Part shown: one piece after another, positions 16,912 to 24,663 of the stretch
Layout: each line of letters starts with the position of its first letter
How positions within the stretch are numbered: position 1 is the stretch's first letter
DNA from: an uncultured Veillonellaceae bacterium
GTDB lineage: Bacteria > Bacillota > Negativicutes > Veillonellales > Veillonellaceae
DNA length: 64,000 bases
NCBI GenBank assembly: GCA_945867815.1
Contig: CAMBIX010000003.1
Span: forward strand, 124,001-188,000
Reading direction: 5' to 3'
Position numbers and translations under genes: made by a program
Notes under the pieces: model-generated
The model's input: the letters and a program-made list of their open reading frames with translations, nothing else
Database searches by the model: none
What the model was told of the DNA's origin: nothing

Positions 16912-18399
16912 ATGAAATCAACTCAATTACGAATAGCTATTGCCGCCTTTCTTGCGGCTTCCTCAACAACTTTATTCTTTAATCCCGCTCAAGCAGCGAC
17001 ACCTATCAATTCATCCATTGTAAGTACTAATAAAGCTGCTGCACCAACAGCTACAACAGCAAGTGCTTCTACAGCCAGTGCAAAGACAACAACAAAAACA
17101 GATGCCAGCACAACCAGCACCGCTACGACAGCAAAAGCAAGCACCGCCTCAACAACGGCTACAAACAGCAGTGCTTCCACAGTCAGCACCGCTGTCAGCA
17201 CAGCAAGTAAAAATACAACTACAACAGCTAAATCGGATACAAAAGCTAGTAGTAAAGAGGCAACAACCAAAGCAACTGATGGTCCTTTCTCCGATATTTC
17301 CAAACATTGGGCCAAAGAAGCCATTCTAGCCATGTACAATGACCACTTTATCTCCGGCTTCCCTGACGGCACCTTCCGCCCTAACGTAACCATTTCACGA
17401 GCTCAAATTGCCTCTATTTATAACAATATCTTAACGGCAACCAACCACTTGCCAAAAGACAAGAAAACTGTAACCTATACAGATGTACCAACCGATAACT
17501 GGGCTTACGACGCAGTAGAACATGTATCTGAAGCCGGTATTATGAAAGCAGAAAGTGCAAGAGCCTTCAATCCATCTAGCACTATGACTCGCCAGTCTTT
17601 TGCTATCACAGCCGCTCACTTTGCTGATTACCTAGGCATTAAAAATGATAACAGCAAAAAAGCCATTCAATTTGCTGACAGCAACGAATTATCTAGTGCA
17701 GGCAAGTCCGCTGTAACCCAACTCGCCCAAGAAGGCTTTATCAATGCAGGCTCCGACGTTCTCTTCCGTCCACAAGATACTATTACACGGGCCGAAGCAG
17801 CAGCTATCCTTTATCGTATTTATACCCACACAACGGTAGCTCCTATCGTAACGCCAACAGTAACCGCTTCTAACTCAAATGCGCAAACAACAACCACTGT
17901 ATCGACTATTGCTCCAACTAATTTACAGCCAGTAACGCAGGCCAGTACTCAATCGGCCTTGGAAGACGCTGTCTTTACTGAATTAGACAAATTATATAAA
18001 ACACCAGGCAACTTCCAAAACCACGGTGTTATGTACTGGAAGGACAATATCTTATACGTAGCCGTAAAAAGCGCTGCCGACATGGATACCTTAGAAAAAG
18101 CTTTCACTGCTTCCTCTAATAAGGCCTTAACCCAGTCTGTTGTATTGGAATCCACAAAATACAGCCAAGTTGAATACGATAAAATTGCCGCTAACTTTGC
18201 AAGCTTCTATGCTAGCAAACAACCAAACGGCAAAATTATTGCTTCTTACCCAGATGTGCCTCACAATCAATTAATCGTTAATGTAACCGAATCTTATCCT
18301 TACATGCAGGATTCCGTAGCCAGTGCCTTCGGCAGCAAGATTCATTACTTTGTTATTTCTACACCAGACGCACAATCCACAACAAACACAAATAAATAA
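16912..18399 (+). CDS. SLH-domain cell-surface protein
   Basis: 495 aa. Residues 1-28 are a signal peptide ending NPAQA; 29-125 are a Thr/Ser/Ala-rich linker of very low complexity; 125-310 hold three SLH repeats (FSDISKHWAKEAI, YTDVPTDNWAYDAV, and a degenerate third, FADSNELSSAGKSAV); 345-495 are a C-terminal domain of unknown fold shared with the SLH protein at 20230 (HGVMYWKDNILYVAV, GSKIHYF). AGGAG ten bases before the ATG decides the start over one twenty codons upstream. In Negativicutes, SLH domains bind polyamine-modified peptidoglycan and tie the outer membrane to the wall. Unlike OmpM proteins, no long C-terminal beta-barrel follows. A GT39 gene starts 26 bp downstream. Confidence 0.9.
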   Translation: MKSTQLRIAIAAFLAASSTTLFFNPAQAATPINSSIVSTNKAAAPTATTASASTASAKTTTKTDASTTSTATTAKASTASTTATNSSASTVSTAVSTASKNTTTTAKSDTKASSKEATTKATDGPFSDISKHWAKEAILAMYNDHFISGFPDGTFRPNVTISRAQIASIYNNILTATNHLPKDKKTVTYTDVPTDNWAYDAVEHVSEAGIMKAESARAFNPSSTMTRQSFAITAAHFADYLGIKNDNSKKAIQFADSNELSSAGKSAVTQLAQEGFINAGSDVLFRPQDTITRAEAAAILYRIYTHTTVAPIVTPTVTASNSNAQTTTTVSTIAPTNLQPVTQASTQSALEDAVFTELDKLYKTPGNFQNHGVMYWKDNILYVAVKSAADMDTLEKAFTASSNKALTQSVVLESTKYSQVEYDKIAANFASFYASKQPNGKIIASYPDVPHNQLIVNVTESYPYMQDSVASAFGSKIHYFVISTPDAQSTTNTNK

Positions 18400-18425
18400 T
18401 CACTACATACAATGAGGTGTCTTTT

Positions 18426-20081
18426 ATGCATTTTCTTTCCCTTTGTCGGAAACAGCCCATATGGACCTTAGGTATTGGCTTTTTCCTTTTTTACATACTA
18501 AACACTTGGAACTTACCTATTACTGACCCAGTTGAATCCAATTATGCCTTAACGGCTATGGAAATGCTCAACCGCGGTCAATGGCTGTCCCCTTTTATCT
18601 ATGGTCAGCCTTGGTTTGATAAGCCAATTCTCACCTATTGGGTTCTCATGCTGTCTTTTAAATGCTTCGGCTTTTCTGATTGGGCCGCCCGCTTACCTTT
18701 TAGCATCACCGCTGTCGGCTCTATTCTCCTCATGTATTATAGTGCGATTCGAATTACGGCTAACAAAAAGTTAGCCGTAATTCTTGCTATTATGACAGGA
18801 ACTTCTTTAGAATTTTGGTATATTAGCCATGCTATTTTAACTGACGGCCTCTTATTTTTCTTTTCCCTAGGTATTTTTACATTTGCCTATCTAGCCTTTC
18901 AAAACCACGATAAAACAGCTATCAGCAAAGCCTATGTCTGTGCTGCCCTAGCCGTTCTTACCAAAGGGCCTGTAGGCATCGTTCTTCCTGGGATTATCCT
19001 TATTGTCTTTTTACTTATTCGTAAAAATAAGTCTACCCGCGACTGGAAATTACTCTTTGACCCGCGGAGCATGGCCTACTTTCTAATCATTGCCTTACCT
19101 TGGTACGCTAGCATGTATACAACCTACGGTCAGGCCTTTATTGACGGCTTCCTTGGGCTCCACAATTATATTCGAGCCACCATTCCCGAACACCCCAACC
19201 AAAACTGGTGGTTCCTCTATCTTATTGAGTGGCCTCTATCTACTCTACCTTGGACAGGGCTGACTATCTATGAATTAATTCATGGAAAACGAAGTGACTG
19301 GCAGCGCTACCTCCTAACCTGGGGCCTTCTTGTCTACGGTTTCTATACATTAATGGCCACCAAGTATATAACCTACACCTTTATTGGTATCATTCCCTTC
19401 CTCTTCTTGAGTGCCCAAGGTTTAGTAACCTTGCAAAAGCGCTTAAAAAGCAATCACCAAATCCACAGTGGTCTTTGGTGCTCTTTACCAGTCATCCTAT
19501 TAATAGGGCTCGTGGCTGGCGCCTTATGGTGGGTGCCACAAGAAACGGATCATATACTTTTACTCCTTGGCAGCCTGATTTCTTTAGCTCTCGCCGTCTT
19601 TGCTTGGACTCGCAAGAATCCTATGACCTTATTCGCTAGTATTAGTGCATCAGCTATCTGCTTTTTCTTAACCTTAACCTTTGCCCTAACGCCTATTATT
19701 AGTGCCTCATCAGGTCAAGCCCTATGGCAGGCCACCCCTAATAAAAACCGAGCTATTCTCTATTATTTTGAAGACTATCGCACCTCTCTTTCGTATTACA
19801 GTGGCCAACCAATGTATGAACTAAGTACAGAACCAGAAACCTTTACTAACGTATGGGATAAGGGTAAAAATATTATGCCCTTCTCCACCTTAAATCGACC
19901 TCTCAATCAATTAAAAGTAGGGCAATACGTCGTCATCTATGTCGACGCTAAACACGCAAAAGCCTTTAAAGCCAGTGCCATTTATGACAAGATGAAAGCC
20001 CTTACGACCATTAATGAAGTTACCATTTATATTCCTAAGATTTCCCCTCAAACAAAAAAAGATGCCAGCCTTAAAGGCTAG
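18426..20081 (+). CDS. GT39/ArnT-like membrane glycosyltransferase
   Basis: 551 aa with about 11-12 membrane segments. The first periplasmic loop holds the acidic motif DPVESNYA (residues 34-41), the usual place of catalytic acidic residues in GT39/PMT and ArnT enzymes, followed by GQWLSPFIYGQPWFDKPILTYW and RLPFSITAV. Such enzymes move a sugar from a polyprenyl-phosphate donor to a protein or lipid A on the outer side of the inner membrane. GAGGTG six bases before the ATG sets the start. It sits in an operon-like position behind an SLH gene whose product has a Ser/Thr-rich linker, so O-glycosylation of that linker is one possibility; lipid A modification is the other. The last codons form part of the terminator. 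Confidence 0.87.
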   Translation: MHFLSLCRKQPIWTLGIGFFLFYILNTWNLPITDPVESNYALTAMEMLNRGQWLSPFIYGQPWFDKPILTYWVLMLSFKCFGFSDWAARLPFSITAVGSILLMYYSAIRITANKKLAVILAIMTGTSLEFWYISHAILTDGLLFFFSLGIFTFAYLAFQNHDKTAISKAYVCAALAVLTKGPVGIVLPGIILIVFLLIRKNKSTRDWKLLFDPRSMAYFLIIALPWYASMYTTYGQAFIDGFLGLHNYIRATIPEHPNQNWWFLYLIEWPLSTLPWTGLTIYELIHGKRSDWQRYLLTWGLLVYGFYTLMATKYITYTFIGIIPFLFLSAQGLVTLQKRLKSNHQIHSGLWCSLPVILLIGLVAGALWWVPQETDHILLLLGSLISLALAVFAWTRKNPMTLFASISASAICFFLTLTFALTPIISASSGQALWQATPNKNRAILYYFEDYRTSLSYYSGQPMYELSTEPETFTNVWDKGKNIMPFSTLNRPLNQLKVGQYVVIYVDAKHAKAFKASAIYDKMKALTTINEVTIYIPKISPQTKKDASLKG

Positions 20082-20092
20082 CATCTTTTTTT
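20061..20092 (+). terminator. Terminator overlapping the 3' end of the GT39 gene
   Basis: GATGCCAGCC pairs with GGCTAGCATC around a TTAAA loop, followed by eight T. The stop codon TAG lies within the 3' arm, so coding sequence and terminator share bases. Confidence 0.92.
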
Positions 20093-20229
20093 TATAGGCT
20101 TTATACTACTAATATACACACTATGGCGTATACAGTAGCTTCTCCTATTACGAAATCTACAGACGCAAGAATTCTAAAACTTGTGTATATTTATATACTT
20201 ATCCGTTCTATATAAAGGATGTGTCTCTT

Positions 20230-21771
20230 ATGTTAGTAAGCAAATCTACTCTTTCCCTATTAACCCTTATGGCCTTAACCACTAGTGCTTTAACTGGCAA
20301 TACAGCATGGGCTCAATCAGATAACACATTACCACTTACACAAACCAATACTGTCCAAGAGTCAAATATAGCTTCAACGGGCACTAGCTCCATTCCTCAT
20401 GTAGTTACACGAACAACTACAGCGCAAAAAACATTATCTGATGGTCTTGTACCCAATGCTATAGCTCTTAGTCAAACACCTATGCCTACACCAGTAACAG
20501 CCAATGCTCCAGTAGCAACGGAAGCAAGCGTTTCAACAACTACTAATGACAATAACAACCTAGCTTCTACACTAAACACTACTCATCATTTAGTTCGGCT
20601 CATAAAAGATGGTGCCAATACCAAAGACAGCATTAATACCAGTAATAGTGCATCAGCCTTAACAACGACTAGCAATAATCAAGAAAACACACTATTACCA
20701 GCTAACACAAAACCTGGCCTATCTACAGATATTCTTTCTAATGCCAGAAAATACGTTTTCTCCGATGTACCAGCTAACTATTGGGCTAGCAAGGCGATTA
20801 CAGCCGTTACCCAAGCAGGCATTATGAGCGGCTACCAGGATGGCACCTTCCATCCAGATGCTTACTTAACTCGCGAACAGGCAGCCTCTTTGTTTAGTAC
20901 CTTAGCTGGTGACACGCCAACAGTCGTCTTATCCAATCGATTTAAGGACATTACATCTGACCGCTGGTCCTCTATTGCTATCGCTTCGGCTTCTGAAAAA
21001 AATATTATGAGTGGTTACGGGGATAATACTTTCAAACCAGAAAAATATATGTCCCGCCAAGAATTCGCCGTGGTGGCCGACAACTACTTACATTATCTAG
21101 GTTATAACACACCAGACCCAACCGATTTAGACGGCATTCATTATGGTGACCAAAAATACATTGCCAGCTGGGCACAACAACCTGTACGTGAACTTGCTTA
21201 TTTAGGTTTTGTTAACTACACCCGTAATGGCCTGTTTAATCCTGAAAAATACATTACCCGTGCAGAAGCCGCTGAAATCACCTACAAACTAACACAAGGA
21301 CCAACTGCCCAAGCTTTTAAAATCGAATTACTCCACCAAGAAACAGAACGTAAAATCGAAGCCTTAATTACCAAAACCTTTGGTGCAAACTTTGACTTCC
21401 GCACACATGGTATTATGTTCTGGAAAACGGATACACAATTAACGGTTGGCTTAAAAGCTGAAGACCAAGTAAAACAATTAGGATCCGCTTTATCCTTCTT
21501 AAAAGATAAAGAACTCTTAAATACAGTTCGCATCATCCAAGCACCTGCAACCGAAGCCGTTCTTGATGCCTTACAAACGGAAGCGGCTTATTATTACAAT
21601 CAGCAAGAACCAAAAGGCTCTGTCTTATCTGTCCGTCCTAACGAAGCTATTAACGGACTCATTATGACCGTCGATACGCTATCTATGCAAACAAAAGAAG
21701 CCTTTGCTAAGCACTTTGGTAGTAAAGTGCAGCTAGAATTGGCTCCAGTTAATGGGGTAATGGGACGCTAA
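20230..21771 (+). CDS. SLH-domain cell-surface protein, paralogue of 16912
   Basis: 513 aa. Residues 1-28 are a signal peptide ending NTAWA; 29-175 are a Thr/Asn/Ser-rich linker; 180-360 hold three SLH repeats (FSDVPANYWASKAI, FKDITSDRWSSIAI, and a degenerate third ending ITRAEAAEITYKL); 365-513 match the C-terminal domain of the other SLH protein (HGIMFWKTDTQLTVGL, HFGSKVQLE). AAAGGA ten bases before the ATG decides the start; a GTG three codons earlier is too close to it. The linkers have diverged, but both ends are conserved, so the two arose by duplication, now separated by the GT39 gene and a terminator. Confidence 0.9.
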   Translation: MLVSKSTLSLLTLMALTTSALTGNTAWAQSDNTLPLTQTNTVQESNIASTGTSSIPHVVTRTTTAQKTLSDGLVPNAIALSQTPMPTPVTANAPVATEASVSTTTNDNNNLASTLNTTHHLVRLIKDGANTKDSINTSNSASALTTTSNNQENTLLPANTKPGLSTDILSNARKYVFSDVPANYWASKAITAVTQAGIMSGYQDGTFHPDAYLTREQAASLFSTLAGDTPTVVLSNRFKDITSDRWSSIAIASASEKNIMSGYGDNTFKPEKYMSRQEFAVVADNYLHYLGYNTPDPTDLDGIHYGDQKYIASWAQQPVRELAYLGFVNYTRNGLFNPEKYITRAEAAEITYKLTQGPTAQAFKIELLHQETERKIEALITKTFGANFDFRTHGIMFWKTDTQLTVGLKAEDQVKQLGSALSFLKDKELLNTVRIIQAPATEAVLDALQTEAAYYYNQQEPKGSVLSVRPNEAINGLIMTVDTLSMQTKEAFAKHFGSKVQLELAPVNGVMGR

Positions 21772-21874
21772 GAGGCGTTTTCCTCAGAGCTATTACCGGT
21801 TTAGTAAATTTATATAAGGAGAAAGGGCACGTATATCCCTTGCGAGCAGTCCTCCGTTAATAGAAAGAAAACAA

Positions 21875-21947
21875 ATGAGGACCACATACTCCATTCGACA
21901 GCTGATCACCTTCGGCAAAGGCTGCTCATAGAGTATGTGGTCCTCAT
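21875..21947 (-). repeat. Palindromic repeat family 1, copy 4
   Basis: Core read on the minus strand. Outer stem ATGAGGACCACATACTC/GAGTATGTGGTCCTCAT is a 17-bp perfect pairing unlike the outer stems of the other copies; then GCAGC/GCTG and core CCTTTGCCGAAGG followed by TGATCA. It follows the second SLH gene. The inner stem differs from copies 1-3 on both arms, evidence that pairing is kept. Confidence 0.85.
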
Positions 21948-21966
21948 CTTATCTTATATAGTTATA

Positions 21967-22245
21967 CGAAAGGGCTCTTTAACGAGATATACGAACCCCT
22001 TCTTTTCTTACTATTTGCTGTTTCTCTAACAGGTAAAGACTCCTTGCAGGATTATAGCTCTTAGCTCAAGTAAAAAAAGAAACGTATATTCTTTCCTCAT
22101 GAACTGGTGCTATTGTAAAGCTCTTTAACGGGATATATACCCTCTTTTTTATACTTTTAATCTTAACTACCAAACCCGGTAAAGGCTCCTTGCGGAATAT
22201 AGCTCTTTACTCGAATAGAAAGAATGAAGAGTATATTTCTCACGT
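21967..22245. repeat. Two diverged direct repeats of about 146 bp
   Basis: Two units offset by 146 bp. GGCTCTTTAACGAGATATA at 21973 recurs as AGCTCTTTAACGGGATATA at 22119; GGTAAAGACTCCTTGC at 22032 recurs as GGTAAAGGCTCCTTGC at 22178, each followed by ATATAGCTCTT-like sequence and a TAGAAAGAA-type stretch. A looser third unit may start near 21821. No open reading frame. Their nature is unknown; they fill much of the 970-bp gap (21772-22745). Confidence 0.6.
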
Positions 22246-22304
22246 TTAAGCTGCTATTAGCGTAAGTCCCTAAGACCTTTTAACGCACTATGTAAATCCT
22301 TTAT

Positions 22305-22438
22305 AAATATAAAAACCCCGGCTTACGCCGAGGCTTTTATATTTGAGAAAAAAGAGAGAGAGAACATTTGAATCAACTCAAATGTTATGGGGCTTTTGGG
22401 GGTGCCCCTGATGAGATAAGTGTGAGTATCTCATCACG
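22305..22438 (-). ncRNA. Candidate small RNA with four hairpins
   Basis: On the minus strand, starting seven bases past a -10 box, come three perfect hairpins: TGATGAGATA/TATCTCATCA (22436-22409), GGGGC/GCCCC (22408-22389) and AACATTTGA/TCAAATGTT (22386-22363). A CU-rich tract with six T follows, then a long hairpin CCTCGGC-GTAA-GCCGGGG inside AAATATAAAA/TTTTATATTT (22344-22305) with a T-run. The RNA would be about 90 or 135 nt, depending on which terminator is used. No reading frame is present. I do not recognise it as 6S, SRP or tmRNA. The gene lies 300 bp downstream of, and in the same orientation as, the GntR regulator. Confidence 0.68.
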
Positions 22439-22444
22439 ATTAAT

Positions 22445-22473
22445 AGTATAGCAAATAGTAAGGTAAAAGTAAA
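22445..22473 (-). promoter_or_regulatory. Promoter of the candidate small RNA
   Basis: Minus strand TTTACT, 17 bp, TATACT, with a TGC extension directly before the -10. Predicted start at about 22438, immediately before the first hairpin. Confidence 0.7.
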
Positions 22474-22497
22474 CTGTTTTTCACGGTAAGCACAATT

Positions 22498-22511
22498 TTT
22501 TGTATACAAAA
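22498..22511. promoter_or_regulatory. Palindrome TTTTGTATACAAAA, GntR-type operator
   Basis: A perfect 14-bp palindrome with the TTGTATACAA core common among GntR-family operators. It lies 25 bp upstream of the small-RNA -35 and about 235 bp past the 3' end of the gntR gene at 22746. Control of the RNA by that regulator is an inference from position. Confidence 0.5.
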
Positions 22512-22520
22512 TACGAGTCT

Positions 22521-22565
22521 ATCTTCTTCTATCCTATCTTCTTCTATCCTATCTTCTTCTATCTA
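22521..22565. repeat. Three tandem 15-bp repeats
   Basis: ATCTTCTTCTATCCT occurs twice and a third time with two changes at its end. Pyrimidine-rich on the plus strand. No coding frame. Copy number may vary between strains. Confidence 0.9.
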
Positions 22566-22745
22566 CTTCTACTACCTCAAGAAGCTCGCCACAAAAGACT
22601 CACCTATTTTTTAAGACTTTCCTAAAAAATTGTTCCTCTTAAAATCCCGTATAATGCCAATACCCTACTTTACTATTATGTTGATTTCCTTGCGGATAGC
22701 AACTGTATCAATAGCTCTTCAAATCCCATGTAATACCTATTTACC

Positions 22746-23432
22746 CTACTTGGTCCGTCCAGCCAGTTCACCGTGAGCCCTCTTATACACAAAGGCATTA
22801 CGAATGTGATAGCGCATGGCTTTTTCTGCCGCATCGCCATCATGATTTTGCAAGGCATAGAGAATCTGCTTATGTTCTTCGTCGCACTTCACCATACGCT
22901 GCTTATCCATTGAACTTATATACATGTCACGATTAACCATTTCTGTAAAGGAAGATAAATAATCAACGATACGTTCATTACCAGACAAGAGCATAATAGA
23001 CGAATGAAAGTGATTATTGGCTGCCACCCGCGTTTCTACATCCGTCGATTGCACACAAGTCTGATAAGCTTCAGCCACTTCTCTAAGTTGTTCATCACTG
23101 GCCACTTCCGCACATAGTCGTGCACCCAACCCTTCCATAACTTCTCGGCACTGGTACATGGATACGATTTCTTCTGGTGAATAGCCTTTTACGGTAACCC
23201 CCTTCCATGGTTTTATGACCACTAGATTATCCTTAGCCAGTTTGCGGAAAGCCTCCCGTACAGGCGTCGGACTAACCTGTAGCTCTTCGGCAATGCGCAC
23301 TTCATTAAGTTTAACACCAGGCTCTAAAGTGCCTGTTAAGATACCCTTCTTCAAAGTCATATAGACCTGCTCACTTAGGGGCAACCGCTCAATAGATATA
23401 CTCCCCAGCCCATGATTACTCAATGATTCCAT
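22746..23432 (-). CDS. GntR/FCD family transcriptional regulator
   Basis: 228 aa. Residues 10-75 are the GntR winged helix (LSEQVYMTLKKGILTGTL, LQVSPTPVREAFRKLAKDNLV); residues 85-215 are an FCD effector domain with metal-ligand-like acidic and His residues (VAANNHFHSSIML, CDEEHKQILYALQNHDGDAAEKAMRYHI). FCD members often sense organic acids such as lactate or glycolate (LldR, LutR). AGGAG six bases before the ATG at 23432 fixes the start. The target is unknown; lutABC, the GlcD-type oxidase and the small RNA next door are candidates. Its own promoter is unusual (see 23518-23584). Confidence 0.92.
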   Translation of the reverse strand: MESLSNHGLGSISIERLPLSEQVYMTLKKGILTGTLEPGVKLNEVRIAEELQVSPTPVREAFRKLAKDNLVVIKPWKGVTVKGYSPEEIVSMYQCREVMEGLGARLCAEVASDEQLREVAEAYQTCVQSTDVETRVAANNHFHSSIMLLSGNERIVDYLSSFTEMVNRDMYISSMDKQRMVKCDEEHKQILYALQNHDGDAAEKAMRYHIRNAFVYKRAHGELAGRTK

Positions 23433-23517
23433 ATACATCTCCTACACAACTTCTCTAGGTAATTTGTTGATTTTATAATGACATAAATTAGTAAGTATAC
23501 TATAATAAATATACTGT

Positions 23518-23546
23518 AAAAAAGCCGTCAATTCCTGACGGCTTTA
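23518..23546 (-). terminator. Terminator-like hairpin at the 5' end of the gntR transcript
   Basis: Minus strand GCCGTCA-GGAAT-TGACGGC (7 bp) then six T. From the promoter at 23555 the hairpin would occupy about nucleotides 6-25 of the RNA, far ahead of the gntR start. It could be an attenuator or make a very short RNA. A weaker second promoter (TTTACA, 15 bp, TATACT at 23494-23520) follows it. Confidence 0.7.
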
Positions 23547-23554
23547 TCATCGTT

Positions 23555-23584
23555 ATTATACGTCCCGCTGAGTATGACTGTCAA
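23555..23584 (-). promoter_or_regulatory. Consensus promoter upstream of gntR
   Basis: Minus strand TTGACA and TATAAT, both perfect, separated by 18 bp. It is the closest match to consensus seen in the window, yet it points straight into a terminator-like hairpin. Confidence 0.8.
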
Positions 23585-23641
23585 ACCTGACAGCCTCCAT
23601 TCTTACGACGCCTAAAATACTATACAGATAGGAGTGTTACC

Positions 23642-24586
23642 GTGAGCCGTTGCTTACTCATCATTAACCCCTCCTCTGGTGGAGGCCGTGCTAAACCTCA
23701 TATTGTAAAAACTGAATGGGAACTAGAAAACCTCTTTGACCATTTAGAAATTCGTTTTACCCATAAGGCGGATGACGCCATGCGCTATGCCGAAGCCGCT
23801 GTTCACGACGGTATCGATGCCATCTTCTGTATGGGTGGTGATGGCACTATCAACGAAACCGTGTGCGGTATCGCCCGTGCTGGCGGCCGCCATGTTAAAT
23901 TTGGCTTTATCCCCGTTGGCACCTGTAATGATATGTGCCGCGCACTCGGCATTCCTAAGAGCCCTAAAAAAGCCATCAAAATGTTAAAACATGCCAAGCT
24001 CCGCCGTATCGATATTGGCCGTTGTAACAACCGCTATTTCTGCAATAATATTGCCGCTGGTATCATTCCCCGTATTTTAGAAGAAGTAACCCCTCGTGAA
24101 AAAGAAATTCTAGGCCCTCTAGCCTACTTCTTACGTGGCGGCCAAGCCCTCTTCTCCACTAAGGACTATACCTTCCACATAAAAACAGAAAACGAAGACC
24201 TCCACATGCGGTCGCCACTAGTCTTAGCGTTACTGACCAACGTTGTATCTGGCTTTGAACGCTTTATGCCAACGGCCTCCGTTGATGACGGTTACATGCG
24301 CATTGTCGTTTTCAAAGAATACTATATTCTTAATGTATTACGCATTATGCCTCTTATTATTAGTGGCAGCATCTACAATTCTGACTTTGTCCGCATCATC
24401 AAGTGCCGTAAGGCAGATATCTCCATTGAAGAAAAGGCTGTACTCCCTACTAATATGGACGGCAACGAAGGACCTGAACTTCCTGTAAGTCTCGAAGTTC
24501 TACCTCAATACTTACAGGTCTATGTGCCTAATAAAGATGCTAATAAAGATAAAAATCAGAACCAAAAAACAGCTTTAGAAAAATAA
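23642..24586 (+). CDS. Diacylglycerol kinase family lipid kinase
   Basis: 314 aa of the DgkB/YegS/BmrU family, which phosphorylate diacylglycerol or related lipids at the membrane. The nucleotide-binding loop is MGGDGTINETVCGI with GFIPVGTCNDMCRALG behind it; the LLIINPSSGGGRA opening is typical. It starts with GTG, with GGAG seven bases ahead. The C-terminus adds a Lys/Asn-rich tail. Single gene, followed by a family 2 repeat that can act as a terminator. Confidence 0.92.
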   Translation: MSRCLLIINPSSGGGRAKPHIVKTEWELENLFDHLEIRFTHKADDAMRYAEAAVHDGIDAIFCMGGDGTINETVCGIARAGGRHVKFGFIPVGTCNDMCRALGIPKSPKKAIKMLKHAKLRRIDIGRCNNRYFCNNIAAGIIPRILEEVTPREKEILGPLAYFLRGGQALFSTKDYTFHIKTENEDLHMRSPLVLALLTNVVSGFERFMPTASVDDGYMRIVVFKEYYILNVLRIMPLIISGSIYNSDFVRIIKCRKADISIEEKAVLPTNMDGNEGPELPVSLEVLPQYLQVYVPNKDANKDKNQNQKTALEK

Positions 24587-24599
24587 CATACTCAATGTA

Positions 24600-24658
24600 A
24601 AAGACCTATTCTTACAAGGCAGCTAGTATCAAAGCTAGCCTTCCTAGAATAGGTCTTT
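24600..24658. repeat. Palindromic repeat family 2, copy A
   Basis: AAAGACCTATTCT pairs with AGAATAGGTCTTT; inside, AAGG-CAGCTAG and CTAGC-CTT form a second stem. It lies between the convergent lipid kinase and permease genes, with weak T-runs on both strands. A second copy is at 27756. Confidence 0.85.
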
Positions 24659-24663
24659 ATCTA

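Noticed and set aside
16989..17393. 134-aa Val/Ala-rich frame on the minus strand
   Set aside because: Antisense shadow of the Thr/Ala/Ser-rich linker of the SLH protein.
21772..22280. CRISPR array
   Set aside because: Repeats are few, about 146 bp apart and diverged, without regular spacers or cas genes.
22521..22565. CRISPR or origin iterons
   Set aside because: Only three 15-bp copies without spacers; no dnaA box cluster or replication gene nearby.
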